A stretch of 51,291 bases of DNA from Promethearchaeota archaeon (GCA_019058515.1 JAHPYY010000126.1:1-51291), one strand, 5' to 3'; shown: positions 8,762 through 17,477, counted from the stretch's first letter. Translations and numbers: made by a program. The notes: generated by a model from the letters alone, not told the origin.

Positions 8762-9454
8762 ATGAAAAAACAATTAGTTTTGAGCTTTATTTCAATCAGT
8801 TTACTCGTCTTAACCATGCTTTCTTTTACTCCTATCGTTTTCGGGGCAACATATTCGATTGATGTTTCTGAGGGGGATACGAAGGAATATAAAGTGATAG
8901 TGAATGATAATAATGATGTTGGTGGAGAAGCTGGTGGTACTACTACTATAACTATCGACAACATCCTCGTGCATCATCCTGAGGAAGGTGGGTGGTCGAT
9001 TACTATAGATCCGGGAAATGACGATCCTGGTGTCAAATTATTGCCCGCCGATCCGAGTATTGTTCCTACTTACCCCGGATTTGTATGTGCTTTAAATGTC
9101 GAGGATTATTTAGCCGCATGTAAAACTGGTTGGGATAATGTAGAACAAACTGGCAACTATGAACATGAACCATCCATCCAAGTTTCTGGTACAACAATTA
9201 GATTAAATGTGACGGACACGGAATATGATAAAATTAGCACTGATGTTTGGGAAGTTACATATAATTCTACCACTGGCTGGGCAACGAGTTTCAAGGGATG
9301 GAATCAAGATCTTTTAGTAACACACATCACCGAACTAACTGAAGAAGGGGAAGAAGGGGAAGAAGGAATACCTGGCTATCAGATGCCTATCTTTCTCGGA
9401 ATAGCTGCTCTTTCTGTTATAGCTCTCATAGTCATTAAGAAGAGACGAATTTAA
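8762..9454 (+). CDS. Secreted, C-terminally anchored surface protein of unknown function
   Basis: 230 residues. The N-terminus is a signal peptide: KK followed by about 22 hydrophobic residues, likely cut after the GAT near 29. The exported part is acidic and Thr/Gly-rich with no recognised domain. A TEEGEEGEEG linker leads to IPGY, one hydrophobic helix and the basic end KKRRI, an anchor layout resembling archaeal sorting tails but without a confirmed sortase motif. It shares its upstream element with the rhamnosidase gene, so it may take part in rhamnoside or polysaccharide binding at the cell surface. That role is inferred only from shared regulation. Confidence 0.7.
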   Translation: MKKQLVLSFISISLLVLTMLSFTPIVFGATYSIDVSEGDTKEYKVIVNDNNDVGGEAGGTTTITIDNILVHHPEEGGWSITIDPGNDDPGVKLLPADPSIVPTYPGFVCALNVEDYLAACKTGWDNVEQTGNYEHEPSIQVSGTTIRLNVTDTEYDKISTDVWEVTYNSTTGWATSFKGWNQDLLVTHITELTEEGEEGEEGIPGYQMPIFLGIAALSVIALIVIKKRRI

Positions 9455-9459
9455 ATCAA

Positions 9460-9500
9460 TTAATTAATTTTTATTTTTTTTTCCCTTTTTAACTTTTTTT
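9460..9500 (+). terminator. T-rich terminator
   Basis: Several T-runs (TTTTTATTTTTTTTT, TTTTT, TTTTTTT) follow the surface-protein stop. Confidence 0.45.
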
Positions 9501-9504
9501 GAAA

Positions 9505-9573
9505 ACGAAAAATTCTTTGGAAATTGTGGAAACACTCAGATCCAGAAAAGTTGATTTAAGAATATTGGACTAA
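9505..9573 (+). pseudogene. Remnant of a second DeoR gene (C-terminal end only)
   Basis: Read in frame to the TAA at 9571, this stretch gives ...SLEIVETLRSRKVDLRILD, which aligns with the end of the intact DeoR protein (...VMEAIKSRSVDVKILD). The nucleotide match continues past the stop into the spacer and the duplicated upstream block. No further DeoR sequence is visible upstream, so the rest was lost. The region therefore once had two deoR copies or arose by duplication of the deoR 3' end with its downstream promoter. Confidence 0.7.
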
Positions 9574-9612
9574 ATTAGAATTTTTATCTAGAAAATTTAT
9601 CGATACGCTATT

Positions 9613-9670
9613 CATCCATCCAAGATTATTCTCTTGGTTATGAATTAATCCTACAATTCAAGCAGATCAA
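9613..9670 (+). repeat. Duplicated upstream element, copy B
   Basis: Second copy of the 58-base element at 8634-8691, placed directly before the rhamnosidase TATA box. The differences cluster in three short patches and leave the blocks listed for copy A intact, as expected for protein-binding sites. Confidence 0.75.
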
Positions 9671-9677
9671 TTTATAA
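9671..9677 (+). promoter_or_regulatory. TATA box of the rhamnosidase gene
   Basis: TTTATAA directly follows repeat copy B. A start near 9700 is expected, which favours the ATG at 9710 over the one at 9692. Confidence 0.5.
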
Positions 9678-9709
9678 CTTTTTATATCAAAATGTATTAT
9701 AGTATAAAT

Positions 9710-12403
9710 ATGATAAAATCTCCTTTTAAACTAAAGTGTGAATACCTAACCAATCCTATATGTGTCGATAAGAAAAAGCCTCGATTTTCGTGGCTCTTAG
9801 AGCATGAAAAAAGAAATCAAAAACAATCTGCTTATCGCTTGCTAGTAGCATCAAATGGAGAGACGATTCAAGCTGATAAAGGAGACATGTGGGATACTGG
9901 AAAAGTAATATCAGACATTTATTTCAATATTCCATTTAACGGAACTGAACTCGAAAGTGATAGAATGTACTTTTGGAAAGTTAAATGGTGGGACAAAAAC
10001 GGACAAGAAAGCAGTTTTAGCAACACTAATTACTTTGGAACTGCTCTGTATTATGAAACCGATTGGAAGGCAAAGTGGATAACTCGAGCAGAGTTTACAG
10101 ACAAGGATAATTTGAAGAAATTGCAATATAAGTCGGGAGGAAGAGGATTGATAGGGAGAATTAGAGAGGTTCATGCAATTTATTTGAGAAAAGAATTTAA
10201 AGCGAATAAAATAATACAGTCTGCCAAAGCTTTTGTATGTGGATTAGGATACTACGAATTTCGGTTGAACGGAGAAAAAATCAGCGATATAATTTTAGAT
10301 CCGGCTCAAACAGACTACAAAAAGTTAGCTCTTTATTCAACTTTTGATATAACTGAGAGACTTCAAGAAAACAACGCGGTTGGAGTAATTATAGGTAATG
10401 GTCGCTGTATCAAACTTTTCAAATATGATTTTCCAAAATTGTTATTACAGATAAATATTCACTACCAGGATGGAAGCTCTGAAATAATCCAATCAGATGG
10501 GAGCTGGAAGATTTTTGAAGGTCCAATAAGAGAGAATGGAATTTATTACGGTGAACTTTACGACGCTAGACTTGAAATACCAGGTTGGGATAGCCCTAAT
10601 TTCGACGATTCCACATGGTCTAATGCTGTAGAAGTGTCAGGTCATAAGCTTGTTTCGCAAATGATGGAACCAATAAAAATAACTAAGGAAATCAAGCCAA
10701 AAACACTCTACAGCCCAGAACCTGGGATGTATATCTACGATTTTGGGCAAAACTTTACGGGATTTTGTAGATTGAAAGTGAAAGGACCAAGAGGAAGTCG
10801 CGTACAGCTTAGGTTTTCCGAAATTACATATCATGACGGTACCTTAAACACTGCTACAAACGGAAATGCGCCTGCCAATGATACTTACATTTTAAAGGGA
10901 GAAGGTGAGGAGATTTTCGAACCTCACTTCACTTACCATGGATTTCGGTATGTAGAAATGACAGGATTTCCCGGAGTACCTACCTTAGATACACTTGAAG
11001 GTTTGTTTTTTCACAGCAATGTTAAATCAATAGGGAGCTTTTCTTGTTCGAACCAACTTATAAACCACATTCATAATAACATTTTATGGGGTCAATTAAG
11101 CAATTTAATGAGTATACCAACGGATTGTCCCCAAAGAGACGAGAGACAGGGATGGATGGGTGACGCGCAACTAGTCGTAGAAGAGGCTATCTTAAATTTC
11201 GATATGGCACGGTTCTATACGAAATATTTGCGAGATATTAAGCTATGTCAAAAAAGAAATGGAAGTCTATCTGATGTAGTGCCTCCCTATTGGAGGATTT
11301 ATCCAGCAGATCCCGCCTGGGGTACTGCATACATCACTATTGCTTGGTATCTATATTATTACTACAATGATACTCAAGTACTCGAAGAACATTACGATTC
11401 CATGAAAATGTATGTTGATTATCTAAATACAAATGCGAATGACAATCTTTTTACAATGGGCAAATATGGTGATTGGTGTCCACCGTGCGCTATAGTTTCT
11501 AGAAGGACTCCTATAGAACTAACCTCTTCGTGGTACCATTATCACGACACCTTATATCTCTCTAAAATCGCGAAGATCCTAAATAAAAAAGAAGATTTCG
11601 AAGAATATTTAAAAAAAGCAGAGATGATCAAGGAAGCATTTAATCAGCGTTTTTTTAGTCAAAGCTACAGTAGTATAAAGCTTTCGGGAGCCGATTTTAC
11701 TAAAAGTCAAACTTCTAACATACTGCCGCTGTATTTAAACATGGTTCCTGAAAATAGGCGAATTTTTGTATTAGAAACATTAATTAACTGCATAAAAGAG
11801 GAGTATGATTACCATTTTAACACTGGGATTGTGGGAACTAGATATATCTTCGATGTCCTAACAAATAATGGCTATCCCGAAATCCTATATAAAATGGTAA
11901 CCCAAACGAGTTTTCCGGGATACGGTTATATGATTAGAGAAGGTGCTACCACCTTATGGGAGCGATGGGAAAAGCTTGAGGGCCCTGGTATGAACTCTCA
12001 CAATCATATTATGCTTGGTTCGGTCGATTCGTGGTTTTATAAGTGCCTTGCTGGAATAAACGCTTCAGAACCGGGATGGAGGAAAATTATAATTAAACCA
12101 TACATCCCTAAAGATATGGATTACGCGAGCGGTTCAACTCTTACAGTTAGAGGTCGTGTTTTCTCGTCATGGGAAAAGCTAGGAAATTCCTTGAGATTCG
12201 TAGTTCAAATTCCCATTGGAGTTGTTGCTCAAGTGGCGTTGTCAATGAAAAAGGAGCAATCTAGTATTAGAGAAGGGAGCCAAGTTATTTGGAAAAGGGG
12301 AGATTTGTCGTCTAATAACGAAGATATCAAATTCAATAAATTAGACGAAGATAAGGTGATTTTTGAGATTGGCTCTGGTTTTTATGACTTTTTAATTAAA
12401 TAA
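9710..12403 (+). CDS. Alpha-L-rhamnosidase, glycoside hydrolase family 78
   Basis: Releases L-rhamnose from rhamnosides. The layout follows GH78: an N-terminal Ig-like domain (CEYLTNPICVD...PRFSW), then the Bac_rhamnosid_N lectin-like and concanavalin-like domains to about 440, an (alpha/alpha)6 barrel, and a C-terminal beta domain. The catalytic block DCPQRDERQGWMGDAQ (about 478-493 of the longer frame) carries the acid residues, and GATTLWERWE near 751-760 supplies the base Glu. About 897 residues. There is no signal peptide, so the enzyme works in the cytoplasm on imported oligosaccharides. The start at 9710 (MIKSPFKLK) is chosen because it fits both the family N-terminus and the TATA position. 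It supplies substrate to the divergent rhaA operon. Confidence 0.93.
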   Translation: MIKSPFKLKCEYLTNPICVDKKKPRFSWLLEHEKRNQKQSAYRLLVASNGETIQADKGDMWDTGKVISDIYFNIPFNGTELESDRMYFWKVKWWDKNGQESSFSNTNYFGTALYYETDWKAKWITRAEFTDKDNLKKLQYKSGGRGLIGRIREVHAIYLRKEFKANKIIQSAKAFVCGLGYYEFRLNGEKISDIILDPAQTDYKKLALYSTFDITERLQENNAVGVIIGNGRCIKLFKYDFPKLLLQINIHYQDGSSEIIQSDGSWKIFEGPIRENGIYYGELYDARLEIPGWDSPNFDDSTWSNAVEVSGHKLVSQMMEPIKITKEIKPKTLYSPEPGMYIYDFGQNFTGFCRLKVKGPRGSRVQLRFSEITYHDGTLNTATNGNAPANDTYILKGEGEEIFEPHFTYHGFRYVEMTGFPGVPTLDTLEGLFFHSNVKSIGSFSCSNQLINHIHNNILWGQLSNLMSIPTDCPQRDERQGWMGDAQLVVEEAILNFDMARFYTKYLRDIKLCQKRNGSLSDVVPPYWRIYPADPAWGTAYITIAWYLYYYYNDTQVLEEHYDSMKMYVDYLNTNANDNLFTMGKYGDWCPPCAIVSRRTPIELTSSWYHYHDTLYLSKIAKILNKKEDFEEYLKKAEMIKEAFNQRFFSQSYSSIKLSGADFTKSQTSNILPLYLNMVPENRRIFVLETLINCIKEEYDYHFNTGIVGTRYIFDVLTNNGYPEILYKMVTQTSFPGYGYMIREGATTLWERWEKLEGPGMNSHNHIMLGSVDSWFYKCLAGINASEPGWRKIIIKPYIPKDMDYASGSTLTVRGRVFSSWEKLGNSLRFVVQIPIGVVAQVALSMKKEQSSIREGSQVIWKRGDLSSNNEDIKFNKLDEDKVIFEIGSGFYDFLIK

Positions 12404-12408
12404 TTCTC

Positions 12409-12420
12409 TACTTTTTTTTT
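12409..12420 (+). terminator. Oligo-T terminator after rhamnosidase
   Basis: A run of nine T starts about ten bases after the stop codon. Confidence 0.5.
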
Positions 12421-12466
12421 AATAATTAAAATTTATAAAATTAACAAAAATTTAATCTGATCAATT

Positions 12467-12673
12467 ATGAGTGAAACAGACATTCCAGAAATAGGGATTA
12501 ATATAAAATTAAAAGAGAAATTATCATTTTTTGTCGTCAACTTTGGAAATATGCAAAATTATCTATTTTTTTTTAAACTTTATTTGTTATTTAAGCCATT
12601 TAGACAAAATATCTCTCCAGTTTACGAGTCAAAGCCTACAAAATCTTATGATGAAGAAAAAGAGGATGTTTAA
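12467..12673 (+). CDS. Possible small protein, unknown
   Basis: 68 residues with an acidic start (MSETDIPEIG), a hydrophobic and aromatic centre and a charged tail (YDEEKEDV). TTTATAAA at 12431-12438 lies 29-36 bases before the ATG, the spacing of a leaderless archaeal promoter. That spacing is the only support; no domain is recognised and the AT-rich setting makes chance ORFs likely. Confidence 0.25.
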   Translation: MSETDIPEIGINIKLKEKLSFFVVNFGNMQNYLFFFKLYLLFKPFRQNISPVYESKPTKSYDEEKEDV

Positions 12674-12903
12674 TTAGGAAAGAAATAGCCATGAAAACTT
12701 AAAAGAGTAGAAAATATAAAGATTTAGAAAGTCTTTACGAGGATCCAATAACACGATAGCAATTTGTTACTTTTTTGATGAAAATATGGAAATTAAATTA
12801 TTTTTTTTAGCATTCTATACTTGATGTTTTTATTTTTCATTCAGAAATAAAAAAATCTGCTTTCGTACAACTACTTTGTATCGAATTTTTATGCGAAAAT
12901 CGT

Positions 12904-12945
12904 GTGATTTTCCCGTGATTTTCCCATACTTACAGTGCGGGAAAA
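12904..12945 (+). promoter_or_regulatory. Repeat cluster upstream of ATP-citrate lyase operon
   Basis: In the 624-base gap before the operon, GTGATTTTCCC occurs twice in tandem (12904-12914, 12915-12925) and is followed by GGGAAAA (12939-12945), which can pair with either TTTTCCC. The cluster ends about 35 bases before the TATA box, an activator-like or operator position. Apart from the small ORF at 12467, I see nothing else in this gap. Confidence 0.45.
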
Positions 12946-12979
12946 CTTTATTTTAAACCCGTCTCTAATCCTTATTGTA

Positions 12980-12986
12980 TTTATAC
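12980..12986 (+). promoter_or_regulatory. TATA box of ATP-citrate lyase operon
   Basis: TTTATAC, with an expected start near 13008, gives a leader of about 20 bases before the GTG start at 13028. Confidence 0.45.
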
Positions 12987-13027
12987 ACATAAGTAATGTG
13001 TTAAATAAATAAGAATGGTAAGAAGAA

Positions 13028-14320
13028 GTGGCACAAAAAAATATTTATGAATTTGACGCTAAAAAGCTTTTAGCCAGCGAACTTCCAAATTATTATCCAA
13101 ACTTTAATTATCATAACAAATTAGTTGTAATAGACTGTGATACCAATGTAGATGAGCTAATTGAACAGAATCCGTGGTTAAACACAGAAAAAGTGGTTGT
13201 TAAACCTGATCAGCTCTTTGGAAAGCGTGGTAAAGCAAATTTAATCCTCTTAGATGCCGGTTGCGACGAGATGAAACAGTTTTGCATTAATAATTTAGCT
13301 AAAGAATGCGTTGTAGGCGATGTGAAGGGAGAGTTAACCAGATTGCTGGTGGAACCGTTTATTTCTCACGAGAAAGAGTATTACGTTTCAATTACTTCAG
13401 AACGTGAAAATGATGTTATCCACTTTAGTATTGAAGGAGGGATATTTATAGAAGAAAATTGGGATAAAGTCACTCATATTCCAGTACCAATTGGAATAAA
13501 TATCTCTGAGTTCGATTTGGGAAGTAAAATACCAGATCTTGGAGATCTGAAATCCCAAATCGTTTCTTTTATTAAAGGGTTGTATCAAGTATATGTAAAT
13601 CAGGATTTTGCCTTTTTAGAAATAAATCCATTTGCAATTGCTAACGATGGCAAGATTGTACCACTAGATGTAAAAGCTCGATTAGACGACACGGCGGCAT
13701 TTCTCCATACCGACACCTGGGGTAATCCTCAGAATCCAATTGAGTTTCCCGCTGGCTTTGGTCAGACCATGAGCGCAGAAGAAATCAAGATTAAAGAACT
13801 TGATGAAAAAACCGGAGCTTCGCTCAAATTGACGATTCTTAACCGGAGGGGTCGAGTTTGGACCATGGTAGCAGGAGGGGGTGCCAGCGTTATCTACACT
13901 GATACGATTGCAGATCTCGGGCTTTCTGAAGAATTAGCAAACTATGGAGAGTATTCTGGCAATCCAAGTCAAGAACACACTAAAATATACGCTCAAACGC
14001 TAATAAATCTCATAACAGAAAACCCCGATCCTCAAGGAAGGGAGAAGTATTTAGTTATTGGAGGAGGAATTGCGAATTTCACGGATGTGAAAGCGACATT
14101 TGGAGGAATTGTCGCAGCAATAAAAAATTCTGTGGATAAGTTAAAGAAGGCCAATGTGAAAATCTATGTAAGAAGGGGAGGTCCCAACGAAAAGCAAGGG
14201 TTAGAATTAATGAAACAAGTAGGGGAAGAAACAGGTATCCCCATGGAAATTTACGATAGATACTATAGCATGACCCGTCCAGTAGCAAGGATGAAAGAAA
14301 AAATGGAGAGTGAGTCATAA
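13028..14320 (+). CDS. aclB: ATP-citrate lyase, small (ATP-grasp) subunit
   Basis: Binds and phosphorylates with ATP in the reaction citrate + ATP + CoA to acetyl-CoA + oxaloacetate + ADP + Pi. The 430 residues line up over their whole length with the small subunit of plant and fungal split lyases (about 423 residues, called ACLA there; AclB in Chlorobium naming). Shared blocks are PWLxxEKxVVKPDxLFGKRGK near 48-70, EENWDKV, a DDTAAF segment, VWTMVAGGGASVIYxDT, GExSGxP, LVIGGGIANFTDVxATF and VRRGGPN. GTG is the start, with a TATA box at suitable distance. The large subunit begins immediately after the stop. Split ACL is unexpected in archaea; the resemblance to the eukaryotic form is by eye, not from an alignment score. 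Confidence 0.92.
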   Translation: MAQKNIYEFDAKKLLASELPNYYPNFNYHNKLVVIDCDTNVDELIEQNPWLNTEKVVVKPDQLFGKRGKANLILLDAGCDEMKQFCINNLAKECVVGDVKGELTRLLVEPFISHEKEYYVSITSERENDVIHFSIEGGIFIEENWDKVTHIPVPIGINISEFDLGSKIPDLGDLKSQIVSFIKGLYQVYVNQDFAFLEINPFAIANDGKIVPLDVKARLDDTAAFLHTDTWGNPQNPIEFPAGFGQTMSAEEIKIKELDEKTGASLKLTILNRRGRVWTMVAGGGASVIYTDTIADLGLSEELANYGEYSGNPSQEHTKIYAQTLINLITENPDPQGREKYLVIGGGIANFTDVKATFGGIVAAIKNSVDKLKKANVKIYVRRGGPNEKQGLELMKQVGEETGIPMEIYDRYYSMTRPVARMKEKMESES

Positions 14321-16156
14321 ATGGAAGATTACGAGCTATTTAACGAAAATACTCAAGCGATTATTTACGGATATCAAGCAAATCCTGTCCAGAGGATGCT
14401 TGATTTCGATTATGTTTGTAGGAGGGAGAAGCCGTCGGTCGCTGCAATCATTAGAAACACTCAAGAAGCAGCCGTTGCGTATCACAAAGTGTTCTGGGGT
14501 AGTAAAGAGATAGTCATACCCGTTTACAAGACTTTGCAGCTTGCTATGAAAAGGCACCCTAATACTGATGTGATGATCAACTTTGCGTCGTTTAGGTCAG
14601 CATATGATACTAGTAAGGAAGCACTTGAATCCAACACCATACGAGTGGTTGTCATAATTGCGGAGGGCGTTCCAGAAACGCAAAGTCGATTGTTGATTAA
14701 ACTCGCAAATCAACGGAAAAAAATCATCATTGGTCCTGCCACAGTAGGTGGAATACGTGCGGGTGCATTTAAAATCGCTAATACTGCGGGGACTCTTGAA
14801 AATATAATATTATCCAAACTTTATCGTCCAGGATCAGTGGGTTTTGTCAGCAAAAGCGGGGGTCTTTCAAACGAAATGAACTTCATGATTGCCCAGAATA
14901 CTGATGGGGTGTACGAATCCATTGCCATCGGAGGAGATCGTTATCCTGGATCTAGATTAATCGATCACTTACTCAGATATGAAGCAAATCCCAAGATTAA
15001 GATGTTAGTGTGCCTAGGAGAGATTGGAGGTAACGAAGAATACGAGATAGTAGACGCCCTTGAAACTAAAAGGATACAAAAACCATTAGTAATATGGGTA
15101 ACGGGAACTGCAGCAAGAATCTTACCCAAGGGTCTTCAATTCGGTCACGCAGGTGCGATGGCGGGAAGCGAGAGAGAAACTGCAGAAGCAAAAAATAAGG
15201 TATTAAAAGAAGTAGGAGCCATCGTTCCAACCTCCTACGAAACTTTTGACAAGTCGATTAAGCAATGTTACGAAGATTTAAAGAATAAAGGAGTAATACA
15301 GGAGAAGGAAGAAGTCGAACCACCGAAAGTTCCTATTGATTTTAGGGACGCCACGCGCTTAGGACTTGTTAGACGACCAAGTGATGTGGTAGTGACTATT
15401 TCAGATGACCGTGGAGATGTACCTACATTTGCTGGGGTTGCACTCGATAAAATTATCCAAGAGGACAAATCAATCGGGTATGTTATTGGGTTATTATGGT
15501 TTAAGCGTGAATTGCCCAATTTTGCCCAGAAATTTATTGAAATGGTCGTAAAATTAACTGCAGATCACGGTCCAGCCGTGAGCGGCGCCCATAACGCTAT
15601 AATCGCCGCTAGAGCTGGTAAAGATCTGATGTCTTCTCTTGCTGCTGGTATTCTTACAATTGGACCCCGTTTCGGAGGAGCAATCTCTGACGCAGCAAAA
15701 TACTTTAGAGAAGCACTTCAAAAAGGGATGCAACCACAACAATTTGTGAAGTACATGAAAGGTGTAGTTAAAATCAACATTCCAGGGATCGGACATCGGA
15801 TTAAGTCGGTTCAAAATCCTGATGTAAGGGTTCAATTGCTAAAGAAATTTGTGCTGGAAAACTTTAAAAAACATCCCCACCTTGATTTTGCATTAGAGGT
15901 AGAAAAGATGACAACTGCTAAAAGGAACAATCTTATTCTAAATGTTGATGGATGTATCGGGATTACTTTCCTCGATTTATTAGAAAATTTGGACTTTACT
16001 CCAGAAGAGATTGGAGATGTGATTTACAGCGAGGCGTTAAACGGATTATTTGTATTAGGTCGCTCGATCGGAATGATGGGACATGTGTTTGATCAAAAGC
16101 GTCAGAGAGCTGGTTTGTATCGACAGCCATGGGACGAAATTCTATTTTCTGAATAA
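14321..16156 (+). CDS. aclA: ATP-citrate lyase, large (CoA-binding/citryl-CoA lyase) subunit
   Basis: 611 residues, matching the large subunit of split lyases (about 608). The N-terminal half is the succinyl-CoA-synthetase-like CoA domain (VGFVSKSGGLSNEMN, then GHAGA with the phospho-His at 276). The C-terminal half is the citrate-synthase-like lyase domain: ISDDRG, LLWFKRELP, SGAHN (H424), GIGHRIKS (H492), LNVDG (D543), GLFVLGRSIG and the end YRQPWDEILFSE. All catalytic residues are present. The stop of the small subunit and this ATG are adjacent. Together they make cytosolic acetyl-CoA from citrate, or act in a reductive TCA cycle with the korAB-type enzyme and isocitrate dehydrogenase. The direction in vivo cannot be told from sequence. 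Confidence 0.93.
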   Translation: MEDYELFNENTQAIIYGYQANPVQRMLDFDYVCRREKPSVAAIIRNTQEAAVAYHKVFWGSKEIVIPVYKTLQLAMKRHPNTDVMINFASFRSAYDTSKEALESNTIRVVVIIAEGVPETQSRLLIKLANQRKKIIIGPATVGGIRAGAFKIANTAGTLENIILSKLYRPGSVGFVSKSGGLSNEMNFMIAQNTDGVYESIAIGGDRYPGSRLIDHLLRYEANPKIKMLVCLGEIGGNEEYEIVDALETKRIQKPLVIWVTGTAARILPKGLQFGHAGAMAGSERETAEAKNKVLKEVGAIVPTSYETFDKSIKQCYEDLKNKGVIQEKEEVEPPKVPIDFRDATRLGLVRRPSDVVVTISDDRGDVPTFAGVALDKIIQEDKSIGYVIGLLWFKRELPNFAQKFIEMVVKLTADHGPAVSGAHNAIIAARAGKDLMSSLAAGILTIGPRFGGAISDAAKYFREALQKGMQPQQFVKYMKGVVKINIPGIGHRIKSVQNPDVRVQLLKKFVLENFKKHPHLDFALEVEKMTTAKRNNLILNVDGCIGITFLDLLENLDFTPEEIGDVIYSEALNGLFVLGRSIGMMGHVFDQKRQRAGLYRQPWDEILFSE

Positions 16157-16207
16157 CTTTTTTCAAATTAAAATAATTAAAACAATAAGCAAAGTTGAGA
16201 GGTTGTT

Positions 16208-17401
16208 ATGATGGAAGAATTAATACAAAAAGCCAAGGAACATTTTGGAAACCTTGTTAAGGAGCAATTAGAAAGGGTAGAAAAGCTAAAAAGCGCAGAA
16301 GATTGGGTTGATTATTCCAAAGTTGATAAGATTATAATTGGAGTCGCGGGAGGGGACGGAATTGGTCCAGAAATTACGAAACACGCTCGAACAATCATGG
16401 AATTTCTTCTTAAAGAAGAAATTGATGCAGGTAAAGTTGAAATTCGGGACATTGAAGGGTTAACAATCGAAAATCGAGCAAAAGCTATGAAAGCCATACC
16501 AGATGATGTGTTAGCTCAATTAAAAGAATGTCACGTAATTTTAAAGGGACCTACTCACACACCCAGAAAGGGCGACGGTTGGCCAAATATCGAGAGCGCT
16601 AATGTAACCATGAGAAGAGAGTTAGATCTCTTTGCTAATGTCCGACCGGTTAAAGTTCCCGAATTAGGGATAGATTGGATGTTCTTTAGAGAAAATACCG
16701 AAGGAGCATATGTACTAGGTTCGAAGGGAATAGATGTTACCGAAGATCTCGCTGTAGATTTTAAGGTAATTACCACTCAGGGCGCCGATAGAATTATTCG
16801 GCTGGCGTTTGATTACGCTAAGAAGAACGACATAACCCGAGTTTCAGTGGTGACTAAAGCAAATGTAGTGAAAAGAACGGATGGTAAGTTCCTTTCAATG
16901 GCCGAAGAGATCGCAAAAGAATACCCAAATGTTGAATGGGACGACTGGTACATTGACATAATGACCGCAAAATTGGTAGATCCTGCACGTCAAAAAGATT
17001 TCAAGGTAATTGTTGCTCCAAACCTTTACGGGGATATCGTCACCGATGAAGCAGCTCAGATCCAGGGAGGCGTTGGAACTGCGGGTAGCGCGAACATAGG
17101 CAAGCAATATTCCATGTTTGAAGCCATCCATGGAACTGCTCCCAGAATGGTTGAAACGGGACGCATCCAATACGCGGATCCTTCAAGCATAATTAAGGCT
17201 GCGGCTTTACTAATTAACCACATAGGATTCGTACCGAAAGCGAAAAAACTTGAAATGGCTTTAGACATCTGTGCTATCTATGAAAAGAAACTTAAGATGA
17301 CGGGAAGAGATACTGGAGCAATTGGTGAAGAGTACGCTAAATACATCATGGATACCCTACAAGATCCTAATTTAGAAACTAAATGGAAAGGATATCAATA
17401 A
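16208..17401 (+). CDS. icd: Isocitrate/isopropylmalate-type dehydrogenase, probably isocitrate dehydrogenase
   Basis: 397 residues of the beta-decarboxylating dehydrogenase family. GGDGIGPEI near 53, then SANVTMRRELDLFANVRPVK: a Ser-x-Asn before the Arg-rich helix is the isocitrate form, whereas isopropylmalate enzymes have a hydrophobic Leu-rich helix. FRENTEG, NLYGDIVTDEAAQIQGGVG and FEAIHGTAP are the catalytic and coenzyme blocks. After HGTAP the residues are RM rather than KY (NADP) or D (NAD), so coenzyme use is open. GAGAGG (16197-16202) is the SD. It is the third gene after the two ATP-citrate lyase subunits, linking citrate/isocitrate to 2-oxoglutarate. Aconitase is not in the window. 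Confidence 0.85.
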   Translation: MMEELIQKAKEHFGNLVKEQLERVEKLKSAEDWVDYSKVDKIIIGVAGGDGIGPEITKHARTIMEFLLKEEIDAGKVEIRDIEGLTIENRAKAMKAIPDDVLAQLKECHVILKGPTHTPRKGDGWPNIESANVTMRRELDLFANVRPVKVPELGIDWMFFRENTEGAYVLGSKGIDVTEDLAVDFKVITTQGADRIIRLAFDYAKKNDITRVSVVTKANVVKRTDGKFLSMAEEIAKEYPNVEWDDWYIDIMTAKLVDPARQKDFKVIVAPNLYGDIVTDEAAQIQGGVGTAGSANIGKQYSMFEAIHGTAPRMVETGRIQYADPSSIIKAAALLINHIGFVPKAKKLEMALDICAIYEKKLKMTGRDTGAIGEEYAKYIMDTLQDPNLETKWKGYQ

Positions 17402-17402
17402 G

Positions 17403-17447
17403 CTCTTTTTGATTTTTTCTTTATTTTTTATTCCTCTTTTTTTAACA
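17403..17447 (+). terminator. T-rich terminator after isocitrate dehydrogenase
   Basis: Five separate T-runs within 45 bases follow the stop, suggesting the end of the acl-icd transcript. Confidence 0.5.
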
Positions 17448-17477
17448 TTTTTATCGTATTGAATTTAATTTTATTCT

